Shown here: in pieces, positions 51,765 to 59,775 of the stretch
How the letters are laid out: the number at the start of each line of letters is the position of its first letter
Numbering within the stretch: the first letter of the stretch is position 1
DNA from: Desulfosarcina alkanivorans
Lineage (GTDB): Bacteria > Desulfobacterota > Desulfobacteria > Desulfobacterales > Desulfosarcinaceae
Assembly: GCF_009688945.1 (NCBI RefSeq)
Contig: NZ_AP021874.1
Coordinates: 6,138,001 to 6,202,000 of the forward strand
Direction: 5' to 3'
Length of the DNA: 64,000 nt
The notes under the pieces: model-generated
What the model was told of the DNA's origin: nothing
What the model saw: the letters and a program-made list of their open reading frames with translations, nothing else
Databases searched by the model: none
Program-made: the position numbers and the translations under genes

Positions 51765-52388
51765 ATGAAAATCGACCAGACACTGATTGACGGCGTAAAG
51801 GGATTCATGGACCCGGAGGAGGGCAGGGGGCTTTACGACATCGCCCTGGAGGCCTCGCGGCTGGGGCCCTGCCTGGAGATCGGCAGCTACTGCGGCAAGT
51901 CCGCGGTTTATCTGGGCAGCGCCTGCCGGGAAAACGGGGCCGTCCTGTTTTCCATCGACCACCACCGGGGATCCGAGGAGCAGCAGCCGGGAGAGGAGTA
52001 CTTCGACCCCGCCCTGTTCGATTTCAACACCTTTGCCATGAACACCCTGCCACTGTTTCGCGAGACCCTTGCCCTGGCTGGCCTGGAGGAGAGCGTGGTG
52101 CCCATCGTCTCCCGTTCGGACGTCGTCGCCCGCAGCTGGGAAACCAAGCTGTCGCTGGTGTTCATCGACGGCGGGCACGCCTTCGAGACCGCCCGCACCG
52201 ATTACGACTGCTGGGCCGGCCACATCCTGCCCGGCGGCTATCTGCTGATCCACGACATCTTCGAGAAACCCGAGGATGGGGGACAGGCGCCCTGGGACGT
52301 ATACAAAATCGCCGTGGCCTCGGGCCGGTTCGAAGAGCTGCCCCGCATCAAAACGCTGGGGGTGTTGAAGAGAAAAGCAGATGTTTAG
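51765..52388 (+). CDS. Class I SAM-dependent methyltransferase
   Basis: 207 residues of the Methyltransf_24 type. The SAM motif I is CLEIGSYCGKSAVYLG; an acidic strand end IDHHRG follows, and VFIDGGHAFETARTDYDCW plus PGGYLLIHD are the later class I motifs. The substrate is unknown. The start is the first ATG (MKIDQTLIDG). No ribosome-binding site is visible; instead the leader consists of reiterated ACAAACCAAC words, like other repetitive spacers here. Confidence 0.82.
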   Translation: MKIDQTLIDGVKGFMDPEEGRGLYDIALEASRLGPCLEIGSYCGKSAVYLGSACRENGAVLFSIDHHRGSEEQQPGEEYFDPALFDFNTFAMNTLPLFRETLALAGLEESVVPIVSRSDVVARSWETKLSLVFIDGGHAFETARTDYDCWAGHILPGGYLLIHDIFEKPEDGGQAPWDVYKIAVASGRFEELPRIKTLGVLKRKADV

Positions 52389-52735
52389 GCTGACGGCTGC
52401 AGGTGTTTAGAATATAAAGACAGTTATCTTGGGTACCGGGCCGGGAACCTCCGGTCCAGAGTTCATGGTTCTGACCGTTATCATCCGAGCTTAAGCATCC
52501 GGTATCCTATCTTCCCTCACATCCCTGATTCGCTCAATTTCAGGCTGCCAAATGGGGTCATAACTTTCTGTAAGTTTGTTAAATTTTGAACAGGTTGGAG
52601 ATCGCCCCAGTTTTATGCCTGAAGCACGGTTGTATGATATTGTTTGACCGGATAAAGATGAAAAGCGTGAATTTTTTTTCAAACTAATCCACGCTTTTTT
52701 AACAGTAATCCCATTTAAGGAGTGGAATTAAACAA
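52389..52735. other. AT-rich intergenic region
   Basis: About 350 bases without a convincing gene. A 63-codon minus frame (52491-52682) exists but has no ribosome-binding site, and its start lies in the terminator hairpin. Base composition drops sharply from the surrounding GC-rich genes. Confidence 0.4.
52661..52700. terminator. Intrinsic terminator
   Basis: A 9-bp stem AAAAGCGTG/CACGCTTTT with a 20-base AT-rich loop, flanked by A and T runs, lies 36 bp past the stop of the small exported-protein gene (minus) and can act on both strands. Confidence 0.65.
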
Positions 52736-53113
52736 CTACTTTGCTTTTAGTTTGTAATAACAGCACGGACTTTCACCTTTAAATGGATACTCATGATCGT
52801 TTGGGTCGTAAACCAGCGAAATATTTTTTTCGTTGCAACCATCATATTTGACAACATCCGAAGTTATTGTGACGTCACGCTCACAAGTTTGGTTCCAAGC
52901 CGGGTTCTTGATTTTTACCACTATCTTTTCTCCACGACCTTCAAATATTGATTCGATCACCCCACTACCGTTCCCACGCCATTCTACCAGCCATCCGCCG
53001 GGTCTAAGCAGCATTTCCTTGATTTTTTCTGACCCTGCGGTCTCACCTGAAAAAACATTTGTCACCAGACAAAAAAAAATGCACAGCGCTGTTAAGATAG
53101 CTTTCTGTTTCAT
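52736..53113 (-). CDS. Small exported hypothetical protein
   Basis: 125 residues from the ATG at 53113, which has GGAGG at ideal spacing. Residues 1-23 form a clear signal peptide (MKQKAILTALCIFFCLVTNVFS) with cleavage likely before GETAG. The mature part has four Cys (TCERD, DGCNE, PCCYY), probably disulfide-bonded, and no family that I recognise. A -10 TATAAT (53174-53179) precedes the gene. The gene and its surroundings are distinctly AT-rich compared with the rest of the window, suggesting horizontal acquisition. Confidence 0.7.
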   Translation of the reverse strand: MKQKAILTALCIFFCLVTNVFSGETAGSEKIKEMLLRPGGWLVEWRGNGSGVIESIFEGRGEKIVVKIKNPAWNQTCERDVTITSDVVKYDGCNEKNISLVYDPNDHEYPFKGESPCCYYKLKAK

Positions 53114-53185
53114 AGCCACCTCCATTTGATGTTTTGTAGTTGGAAGATAGGTCAAGTGAAGGCTTTTGACCTCATTATAAAACAT

Positions 53186-53572
53186 TAAATGAAAACTATT
53201 ACCGCTTCAGCAGAGGAGGAGGAGCGTAAAGGTTCAGCGTAAGGAAAGAACTTCAGAAAAGACCTGATTTTGCAATAGATTAAATTTTACTTGGCACTAA
53301 GAGCGTTATCGAAGGTAGGAATGAATAATATTACAATCCTCGGTAAATTGATGTCAATATAATACACAGCCAAATGGTTTAAATGTGCCGCAACGTATTG
53401 TATTAATTAGTTGCATTAGCTGTGGTTCTGATTGGACGTCCATTTGGTGATACATTGAGATAAGACCAGTTCGTTACATTTTCAGATCGCATTGTTTTCT
53501 GACATCAGCCCCGGCATCCTGGTCGGGTGGAAGCCGGGGCCGGTGTCCGTTTGCGGCGTCCCTGACAGGCGG
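53186..53572. other. AT-rich intergenic region
   Basis: About 390 bases of AT-rich sequence between the small exported-protein gene and the porin gene. No gene or strong motif is evident. Together with 52389-52735 it forms an AT-rich patch interrupting otherwise GC-rich DNA. Confidence 0.4.
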
Positions 53573-55102
53573 TTAAAAAACCAGCTTGAGTTTGGCGTAG
53601 ACGTAATCCCTGTCCGCATACTGGCCGAAAACGGTCGTCTCCTCATCGCCGTCGAAGAGTACCGCGCCGATGCTCGTCTGGGCCCAGGCCACCGGTTTGT
53701 ATCCGATTTCCAGATGGTGCCGCTGGTCGTTGTCCTCGAACAGCACCATGAAGCGGTACCACATCTCCACTTTTGAATCCATGAAGCTGTAACGTCCATA
53801 TGCGGTCATGCCGGTCTGCGATTCGGAGGCGGTCATCCGCGGGTCGTGATCCACAATATGGCTCCCCACGAATTGAAGGTTCAGGAACAGATTGCGCACG
53901 AACAGGTCGTTTTTGTCCATTCCGACCACATATTGCAGCTGATCCTTCTCCACCACACCGCTGGGCGTGTCCAGCAAAAGCGTGGGGTCCTCCTCCCAGT
54001 CCAGTGAGAACCAGGCGCCGTCGGTCTGGTAGGCCGCCTCGGCGCGCAGAACGACGGATCCGAACGATCGCTCCACATCGGCGCCGTAAAGGGTCATGCG
54101 CGGGTGGGTCGCATTCACGGACAGGGGAATCACGGGAAGCCCGTAAACCGGATCCGGGGCCAGCCGGTTGACCGCATAGGTCGGACTGGGGTCGTAGCCG
54201 TGAAAGGCATACAGGGAGATGTCCGCCTTTAACAGGGAGAGCATGAGACGGCCGCCGAGTCCGGCATCGAGGGACCACTCGTCCGGTTCGTCTTCGTCAT
54301 CGATGGCGATGCCGGCGTCCACGAGCTGGCCAAGCAGCCTCGGTTCAAAATAGTCGCCCGGTCCGGGGGTGTCGCTGGCTTCGAAATAAGGCGACCAGAA
54401 GCCCTCGAAGCGGACGCTGCGGTTGACCTGCATGTCGATGAACGCCCCCACCCGACCGGTCTTGCGATCGTTCATGTCGTTAAAGTACAAGGCGGTCAGA
54501 TCCTGCGGCGAGACCCGGTCGACCGGCCTGATTTCGTCTCCCTTGCCCCAGTAGAGTATTTTCTTGCCGATGACGATATCCGCATAGGCCATGCCCGGGG
54601 GCCGAAGCTGAGTGGTGGCGTAGAGTTCGCGAAGATCCGCACCTGCCTCGGCATCTTCTTCAAGGTCCTGGTAATCCAGGCGGAAGCGGCCATCGACGCC
54701 GATGGCACCGATTTCTCCCCATCCCTTCAGGTCCAGCCGGTTGCTGGTGTGCCAGTCGTCATCGTAGTCATTGGGCGCCCAGATGCTGCCGATCAGTTCT
54801 CCCTCGTAGCGCACCGGAAGGCCCGCCTCGGTGTCGTCGGCCTCGGTGTCGTCGGAATCGTTAAGGGGAACGGCACCGGCGCCGGACTCATTGAGGAGAT
54901 CCTGCATAAAGGCATCTTCTTCCCCCTCTTCATCCGCTTCCGTATCCGCTTGCGCCCACAGGCCGGCCACCTCCGGGTTTTCGGTGCCGTCGGGCGGTTC
55001 CGATGAACCAAAGCAGGCGGGGACCATCATGTTCAGCACGACGATCAGCACTGCGATAGTCGGGGTCGTCCACGCCCCGGCACCTAAAATTTTTCTTTCC
55101 AT
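53573..55102 (-). CDS. DUF1302-like outer-membrane beta-barrel protein
   Basis: 509 residues. A hydrophobic N-terminal segment (about 13-32) can serve as export signal. An acidic linker follows (EADEEGEED...DDTEADDTEAG), then a long series of amphipathic strands ending in LKLVF with a C-terminal Phe, the usual outer-membrane insertion signal. The middle (IVIGKKILYWGKGDEIRPVDRVSPQD) matches DUF1302-type porins that travel with RND permeases. It is the last gene of the export operon and overlaps the LolA-like gene by 19 bp. It probably offers an outer-membrane exit or binding site for a hydrophobic substrate. Confidence 0.8.
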   Translation of the reverse strand: MERKILGAGAWTTPTIAVLIVVLNMMVPACFGSSEPPDGTENPEVAGLWAQADTEADEEGEEDAFMQDLLNESGAGAVPLNDSDDTEADDTEAGLPVRYEGELIGSIWAPNDYDDDWHTSNRLDLKGWGEIGAIGVDGRFRLDYQDLEEDAEAGADLRELYATTQLRPPGMAYADIVIGKKILYWGKGDEIRPVDRVSPQDLTALYFNDMNDRKTGRVGAFIDMQVNRSVRFEGFWSPYFEASDTPGPGDYFEPRLLGQLVDAGIAIDDEDEPDEWSLDAGLGGRLMLSLLKADISLYAFHGYDPSPTYAVNRLAPDPVYGLPVIPLSVNATHPRMTLYGADVERSFGSVVLRAEAAYQTDGAWFSLDWEEDPTLLLDTPSGVVEKDQLQYVVGMDKNDLFVRNLFLNLQFVGSHIVDHDPRMTASESQTGMTAYGRYSFMDSKVEMWYRFMVLFEDNDQRHHLEIGYKPVAWAQTSIGAVLFDGDEETTVFGQYADRDYVYAKLKLVF

Positions 55103-55896
55103 GCCGCCCCCATTTTCTCTTTGTCAAAATCCAGCCCGTCGATACCGCTGTCCACGTCGGCACGGATGACCTCCAGGATGGTGGTGTGGTTTTCGAGAAG
55201 ATCCCTGGCCACGGATTTGAATGGAATGTGGATACCGCCCATGGGGCGCACATCTCCGGCGACAATGACGCGTTGAAGCTTGTTGTCCCGGTTGTAAACC
55301 TTGACCTGCAGGGGGATGAATGTCTCCTGGTCAAACCAGACGATCCGTTTGGGAAAACGTGCGTCGTCCGCTTTGGCCCTGGCCGTCACCTTGAAACAGG
55401 CATGTCCGGCCAGGGTGGCGTCGCGGCCGCGTTTATAGGAGTATTCGTCAAGTTTGATGCTCCCCAGGTCTTCGTTGGTCAGGTCGGTGTCTTCGAAGTT
55501 GTTCTGCCGGTCCTGTGAGGCAATCTGGCGAGGACGCCCGATGGCCGGCACGTAAAGATACTGGTCGTCTGTGGGGCCATGGGTCTCTATGGTCAGAAAC
55601 GTCAGCCCCCGCTTCAGCGAATCGGTGAATCGAAAGACGATGCGGCTGAGATCGCCCTCGGTAAATTCCTTGACGATCACCTTGCGCGTATCGCTGACGG
55701 CGTCACCGGACTTGAGCGTCATACGGGCGAGCAACACCATATCTTTTTTCGGCCGGTTGAAATCGTCGGCGATGTCGAAAATGAGGCGGCCGTCGGGTTT
55801 TGCCGTCGCCCGGTCATAGGGGCCGATTTCAGCTGCATGGCCCGACAGACAGGCCAGCAGAGCAAACAGGGCAGACAACACCAGGGCTTTTTTCAT
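55084..55896 (-). CDS. LolA-like outer-membrane lipoprotein-sorting protein
   Basis: 270 residues with a signal peptide (MKKALVLSALFALLACLSGHA). The rest matches the LolA-like family that partners MMPL/RND permeases (PF17131-type): YVPAIGRPRQIASQDR, then CFKVTARAK and PKRIVWFDQETFIPLQVKVYNR. It likely carries a lipid or other hydrophobic substrate through the periplasm between the RND permease and the porin. Its ATG overlaps the RND stop (ATGA), so the genes are translationally coupled. Confidence 0.85.
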   Translation of the reverse strand: MKKALVLSALFALLACLSGHAAEIGPYDRATAKPDGRLIFDIADDFNRPKKDMVLLARMTLKSGDAVSDTRKVIVKEFTEGDLSRIVFRFTDSLKRGLTFLTIETHGPTDDQYLYVPAIGRPRQIASQDRQNNFEDTDLTNEDLGSIKLDEYSYKRGRDATLAGHACFKVTARAKADDARFPKRIVWFDQETFIPLQVKVYNRDNKLQRVIVAGDVRPMGGIHIPFKSVARDLLENHTTILEVIRADVDSGIDGLDFDKEKMGAAWKEKF

Positions 55897-58800
55897 ACCT
55901 TACTCCTTATGTTTTTTTGAAGGTGGATCGGATCGGTCGGATCTAATCGGTCGGTCAGGGACAGTACCGCCGGCAACAGGGTCAGGGATGCGGCCGACGA
56001 TGTCAGCATGGTCAGGGCGATGAGAAACCCGAGATTCACCAGGGGAACAAACGCGGAAAGCATCAGAACCGAAAAACCGGCCGCGACGGCCGACGCGTTG
56101 ATACAGATTGATCCGCCGGTGGTCTCGGCCGTGTGAACGACCGCTTCTTCATGGCGCTGGCCCTCTTCCCGAAACAGCCGATAGCGGTTCAGGTAGTGCA
56201 GTCCGTAATCGATGCCGATGCCGATGGCCACACAGGCCGAGATGGCCGTGGCGGCATCCAGGGGGATATCCAGCAGTCCCATGACACCAAAATTGATGAC
56301 AATGGCCACGCTCAGCGGCAGGATCGAGAGCAGTCCGTAAACCACCGATCGCATGATCAAGGTCACCAGCACCAGGACGATGACCACGGAGACGGCAATG
56401 GAACGCAGCTGGCCGTTGACGATCAGGCGCTCCGCTTCGACGTAGAGGGCCCCGATGCCGGTGGTATGCACCTGAACCCCCATTTGATCCAGGCGTTTGC
56501 CGATAGGGCCTTCCAGCAGCTCCTGGACGGATCGAAATATCTGGCGAGTGACCTGGCTGGATGCGGTTTTGACCTGCAGCATCAAGGCTGCCTGGCGCTT
56601 GTCACCGTCGATAAAGGCGCGGGTGTCGCTGCGCTGGTACTTGTCGATATAGGAGGCCAGGTGGGCTTTCAGCCTGTCGGTGGTTCGCTCGCCGGCCAGA
56701 TCGGCCACGGTCGGAATCCGGTAACGGGCCGGATCGTTGAAATAGAAGGCCTGGTTCATTTTGCGGATCAGGTCGAGGATGGACAGGGTTTTGCCCACCT
56801 CCGGATGGCGCTGCCGGATGGTCTCGCCCAGCTGTTCCATGGCGTCCAGTACCACCGGATCGAGCGCGCCGTTGGCTTCAGGTGCGGAGAAGATGACACG
56901 GATATCCACGGTACCGGCAAAATGGCTGTTGATAAACGCGTCTGCCTGGTGGATGGCCGTATCTTTTTTGAAAAAAGCGATATTGTTCATCTCCACGCGA
57001 ATTCCGGTCAGGCTGATCACCGATACCAGCAGCACCAGCCCACTCGCCAGGAGCATCCCCCCGGGGTGCCTGGAGGAAAAACGCCCAATCCCGCAGATGG
57101 CCCGTCTGGCCAGACGGCCATCGAAAACGGGGTTGCCGCTGGGTGGTCGCCGAGGGGCCCGGACCCCGAAGCGCATCAGCAGCGACGGAACCAGGATCAG
57201 CGAAACCAGCAGGGCAAAGAAAACACCCAGTGCGGTAAACGAGCCGAAATCCCGCAGGGGCACAATTTCGTTGAAGACCAGTGACGCGAATCCGGCCACC
57301 GTTGTCAGGCCGGCCATGACCACACCGCGGCCCGTGCCGTCAAGGGTGTCGGTCATCGCCGCCTTTCGTTGGGCTGTCCCGGCATGGCGATGGACAAAAT
57401 AGTAAACCAGGTGGATGCCGTATGCCGACCCCACGGCGACCAGAAGGACGGGCATGGCGGTGCCGACCACCGACAGGGGCACGGCAAACAGCGCCATGGC
57501 GCCAAGGCACCAGCATACGGCCAGCAGGATCGTGGCCATGGGATAGAGCACGCCGGCCAGGTTGCGAAAGGTCAGGAAAAGGAACAGGGTGACCACCCCG
57601 AACACCAGGGGAAACAGGCGCACGATATCCTGGCGCATGTTGTTTCCCACGGCGCGGTCCACCACCGAATAGCCGGCCATATGAATGGGATAGCGGCCGT
57701 CCCCAAACAGATCATGCACTTCGGCCTTGATGGCGTCCAGGAGCAGTTCGCGGTTGGGCTGGTCCAGATTCGCCGCGGTGCGCACGACGACCAGGAGGCT
57801 TTTTTCGTCCCGGCTGTAAATCCCTTCCCGGAAAAATGACCAGGCATGCAGGCGCTGGCGGATGTGGGCCATGGTGTCGGCCGTGATTTCCCGGGGAACC
57901 AGGTCGCCCACCCGGATCTGTTTGGGGGCCCCGGCCAGGGCGCCGGCCAGGGCCCGGGCGGCGTCCGGGGTCAGATGGCCGGCCAGGGACTCCCAGAAAG
58001 AACCGGAAATATCGGCCGGTTTGGGAGTGGACGCCCTGAATGCCAAAATGGCATCGGCACCCATGGTACCCGTTTCCAGCAGCGCATCCGCAAACCGGTC
58101 CAAATCCGGACCGGCCTTGAGGCCGAAGGGGGCCATGGCGGCCGCGATGCCGGTGTGGTCGGTGAATTCCGGCCAGACCGTATCGGTTTCGGTCAACGAG
58201 ATCACATCGTCGACCCAGGACCCGTACACATGGCCGCGCCGGTCGGTGGTCTGCCGGGCAACGGCAACCAGTCGTTCGGCCAGGGACGGATCGGCTTTGG
58301 CCATGGCGGACAGGCGGTCAGCCAGCTGCATGCACAGGCCGTCCGGGTCTTCCACGGTCAGCAGCGGCGGCAGACTGTCGTAGATGGCCTCCGACAGCTC
58401 CTCCGGTGCCGTCAGCCAGTCGGACAGCACCCGGGGGGTAAAATCAGGATCGGAGGAGAGGCTTTGCAGCAACCCGGCCAAAGCCAGCGACTGGTCTGAC
58501 GAAAGCGAAAGGCGGGTGGACAATTGCCCGGCCGGTATCTGCAGATTGAGCGCCCGGCACCGTCTGCCGAACACGCGAAGGCGGTCGAGCAGATCGGTCT
58601 GATAGATGCCCGCCCGGGAGGTAATGGCGATGGCGATGCCGCCGGCATTTCCCAGCAGCTCCTCGGCATCCAGATAGTGGTTTTTCGCCACGTTATCTTC
58701 CGGAAGCATGAACATCAGGTCGTTTTGAATGACGATTTCCGGAATGGCCCAGAGCGAAATTGCCGAAAGGGCGATGACGAGCAAAACGATGAGCCGGAAC

Positions 58801-58910
58801 CGGGACGCCAGGGGCATGATAACGGCAGACATGCCGATTGATGGCGAACGTTTATCTCGATGGGGCCTGGACGGGTGCTGCGCCATCCGCCCTTTTGTTC
58901 GTGTTGTCAC
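55893..58910 (-). CDS. RND/MMPL-family permease (HAE3-like)
   Basis: 1005 residues with the duplicated RND plan: an N-terminal membrane segment (about 36-55), a large periplasmic loop, a block of about five membrane helices around 430-570, another periplasmic loop and a final block of five helices ending near 985. The sterol-sensing-like stretch LVAVGSAYGIHLVYYFVHRH and its counterpart ACVAIGIGIDYGLHYLNRYR are the hallmark repeated motifs of MMPL/HAE3 transporters. It probably moves lipids or hydrophobic compounds using proton-motive force. An operator-like palindrome sits just upstream and the tetR gene lies before it. Confidence 0.88.
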   Translation of the reverse strand: MTTRTKGRMAQHPSRPHRDKRSPSIGMSAVIMPLASRFRLIVLLVIALSAISLWAIPEIVIQNDLMFMLPEDNVAKNHYLDAEELLGNAGGIAIAITSRAGIYQTDLLDRLRVFGRRCRALNLQIPAGQLSTRLSLSSDQSLALAGLLQSLSSDPDFTPRVLSDWLTAPEELSEAIYDSLPPLLTVEDPDGLCMQLADRLSAMAKADPSLAERLVAVARQTTDRRGHVYGSWVDDVISLTETDTVWPEFTDHTGIAAAMAPFGLKAGPDLDRFADALLETGTMGADAILAFRASTPKPADISGSFWESLAGHLTPDAARALAGALAGAPKQIRVGDLVPREITADTMAHIRQRLHAWSFFREGIYSRDEKSLLVVVRTAANLDQPNRELLLDAIKAEVHDLFGDGRYPIHMAGYSVVDRAVGNNMRQDIVRLFPLVFGVVTLFLFLTFRNLAGVLYPMATILLAVCWCLGAMALFAVPLSVVGTAMPVLLVAVGSAYGIHLVYYFVHRHAGTAQRKAAMTDTLDGTGRGVVMAGLTTVAGFASLVFNEIVPLRDFGSFTALGVFFALLVSLILVPSLLMRFGVRAPRRPPSGNPVFDGRLARRAICGIGRFSSRHPGGMLLASGLVLLVSVISLTGIRVEMNNIAFFKKDTAIHQADAFINSHFAGTVDIRVIFSAPEANGALDPVVLDAMEQLGETIRQRHPEVGKTLSILDLIRKMNQAFYFNDPARYRIPTVADLAGERTTDRLKAHLASYIDKYQRSDTRAFIDGDKRQAALMLQVKTASSQVTRQIFRSVQELLEGPIGKRLDQMGVQVHTTGIGALYVEAERLIVNGQLRSIAVSVVIVLVLVTLIMRSVVYGLLSILPLSVAIVINFGVMGLLDIPLDAATAISACVAIGIGIDYGLHYLNRYRLFREEGQRHEEAVVHTAETTGGSICINASAVAAGFSVLMLSAFVPLVNLGFLIALTMLTSSAASLTLLPAVLSLTDRLDPTDPIHLQKNIRSKV

Positions 58911-58935
58911 ATTTCCTCCGGATCGGCCCCAGGTG

Positions 58936-58953
58936 TGACTGACATATCAGTCA
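58936..58953. promoter_or_regulatory. TetR-type operator of the RND operon
   Basis: Perfect inverted repeat TGACTGA-CATA-TCAGTCA, placed just before the RND start. A close copy (59666-59683) lies upstream of the tetR gene, which suggests that this regulator binds both. Confidence 0.7.
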
Positions 58954-58964
58954 TCAGATGGGGC

Positions 58965-58996
58965 AAAAAAAAGCCGCCACGGATCAGGTGGCCGGC
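58965..58996 (-). terminator. Terminator of tetR
   Basis: On the minus strand GCCGGCCAC and GTGGCGGC form a GC-rich stem with one bulge around a 7-base loop, followed by eight T (58965-58972). It separates tetR from the RND operon. Confidence 0.75.
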
Positions 58997-59029
58997 CGGT
59001 TGATTTCCTGGTTGATTGACAGCCTGCGG

Positions 59030-59626
59030 TTATCCGGACAGGCCGTTGAGCATAAAGTCGGTCATTCTCCAGCTTAATTTATCGATATCGATATCCTGTT
59101 TGACTCTCAGAAAATAAAAGAGGCTGCTGTCAAAAAGCCCGATCAGAAAAGTGGCCGTGGTTTCCGCATCTTCAAATTCGATGAGCCCCTTATCTTTGCC
59201 GATTGACAGGTAGGTTCCAATCCTTTCGATAAATTCGGAATAGATATTTTCATATACCCCTTTGAACTGCCCGCTATAGCTGCTCCCTTCCACAAAAAGG
59301 AGCCGTGCCATTTTATAATTGGCGGTGAAAAGGGTGATCAGCTTACGGATGAATACGAACAGCTTTTCTCTGATCGCTTCAATGGAGGCACCGGTAAACA
59401 GGTCGGCGGCATCATCCAGCAGGTTCAAAAACAGGACCCTGAATTCCGAGCAGATGTGGTTGAAAATCTGTTCTTTCGACTGGAAGTGGATGTAAAAGGT
59501 TCCCTGGGCGACGCCGGCTTTGGCGACGATATCCGAGATCCGGGTCTTCTGATACCCGTTTTCGTGAAAGACATCGATGGCCGCCGATAAAATCTGCTGT
59601 CTGGTTCGTTCCCGTCGCTCGTTCAT
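59030..59626 (-). CDS. TetR-family transcriptional regulator
   Basis: 198 residues from the ATG at 59626. The N-terminal helix-turn-helix is typical (RQQILSAAIDVFHENGYQKTRISDIVAKAGVAQGTFYIHF), and the C-terminal ligand domain is divergent. I prefer this start over the ATG at 59680, because the upstream operator-like repeat (59666-59683) covers that codon. It probably represses itself and the RND/LolA-like/porin operon; the ligand is presumably a hydrophobic substrate of that system. Confidence 0.85.
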   Translation of the reverse strand: MNERRERTRQQILSAAIDVFHENGYQKTRISDIVAKAGVAQGTFYIHFQSKEQIFNHICSEFRVLFLNLLDDAADLFTGASIEAIREKLFVFIRKLITLFTANYKMARLLFVEGSSYSGQFKGVYENIYSEFIERIGTYLSIGKDKGLIEFEDAETTATFLIGLFDSSLFYFLRVKQDIDIDKLSWRMTDFMLNGLSG

Positions 59627-59665
59627 GTCCCAGTCCGGTGGCTTGATTGCAACTGCGGTCAAAAC

Positions 59666-59683
59666 TGACTGACTCGTCATTCA
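59666..59683. promoter_or_regulatory. Candidate autoregulatory TetR operator
   Basis: TGACTGA-CTCG-TCATTCA differs from the RND operator at 58936-58953 in one arm base and in the spacer. It lies 40 bases upstream of the chosen tetR start, where an autorepressor would bind. Confidence 0.55.
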
Positions 59684-59775
59684 TAGATTGGCCGTGACGG
59701 CCTGTCAAGTTAAAAATCGTCGATTCGTGCCTGGCCTGATGGCTCAGTCTTCGGACCTCGGATCTCCGTTGCCGG

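Noticed and set aside
52491..52682. 63-codon minus-strand frame
   Set aside because: No ribosome-binding site, and its start lies within an intrinsic terminator hairpin.
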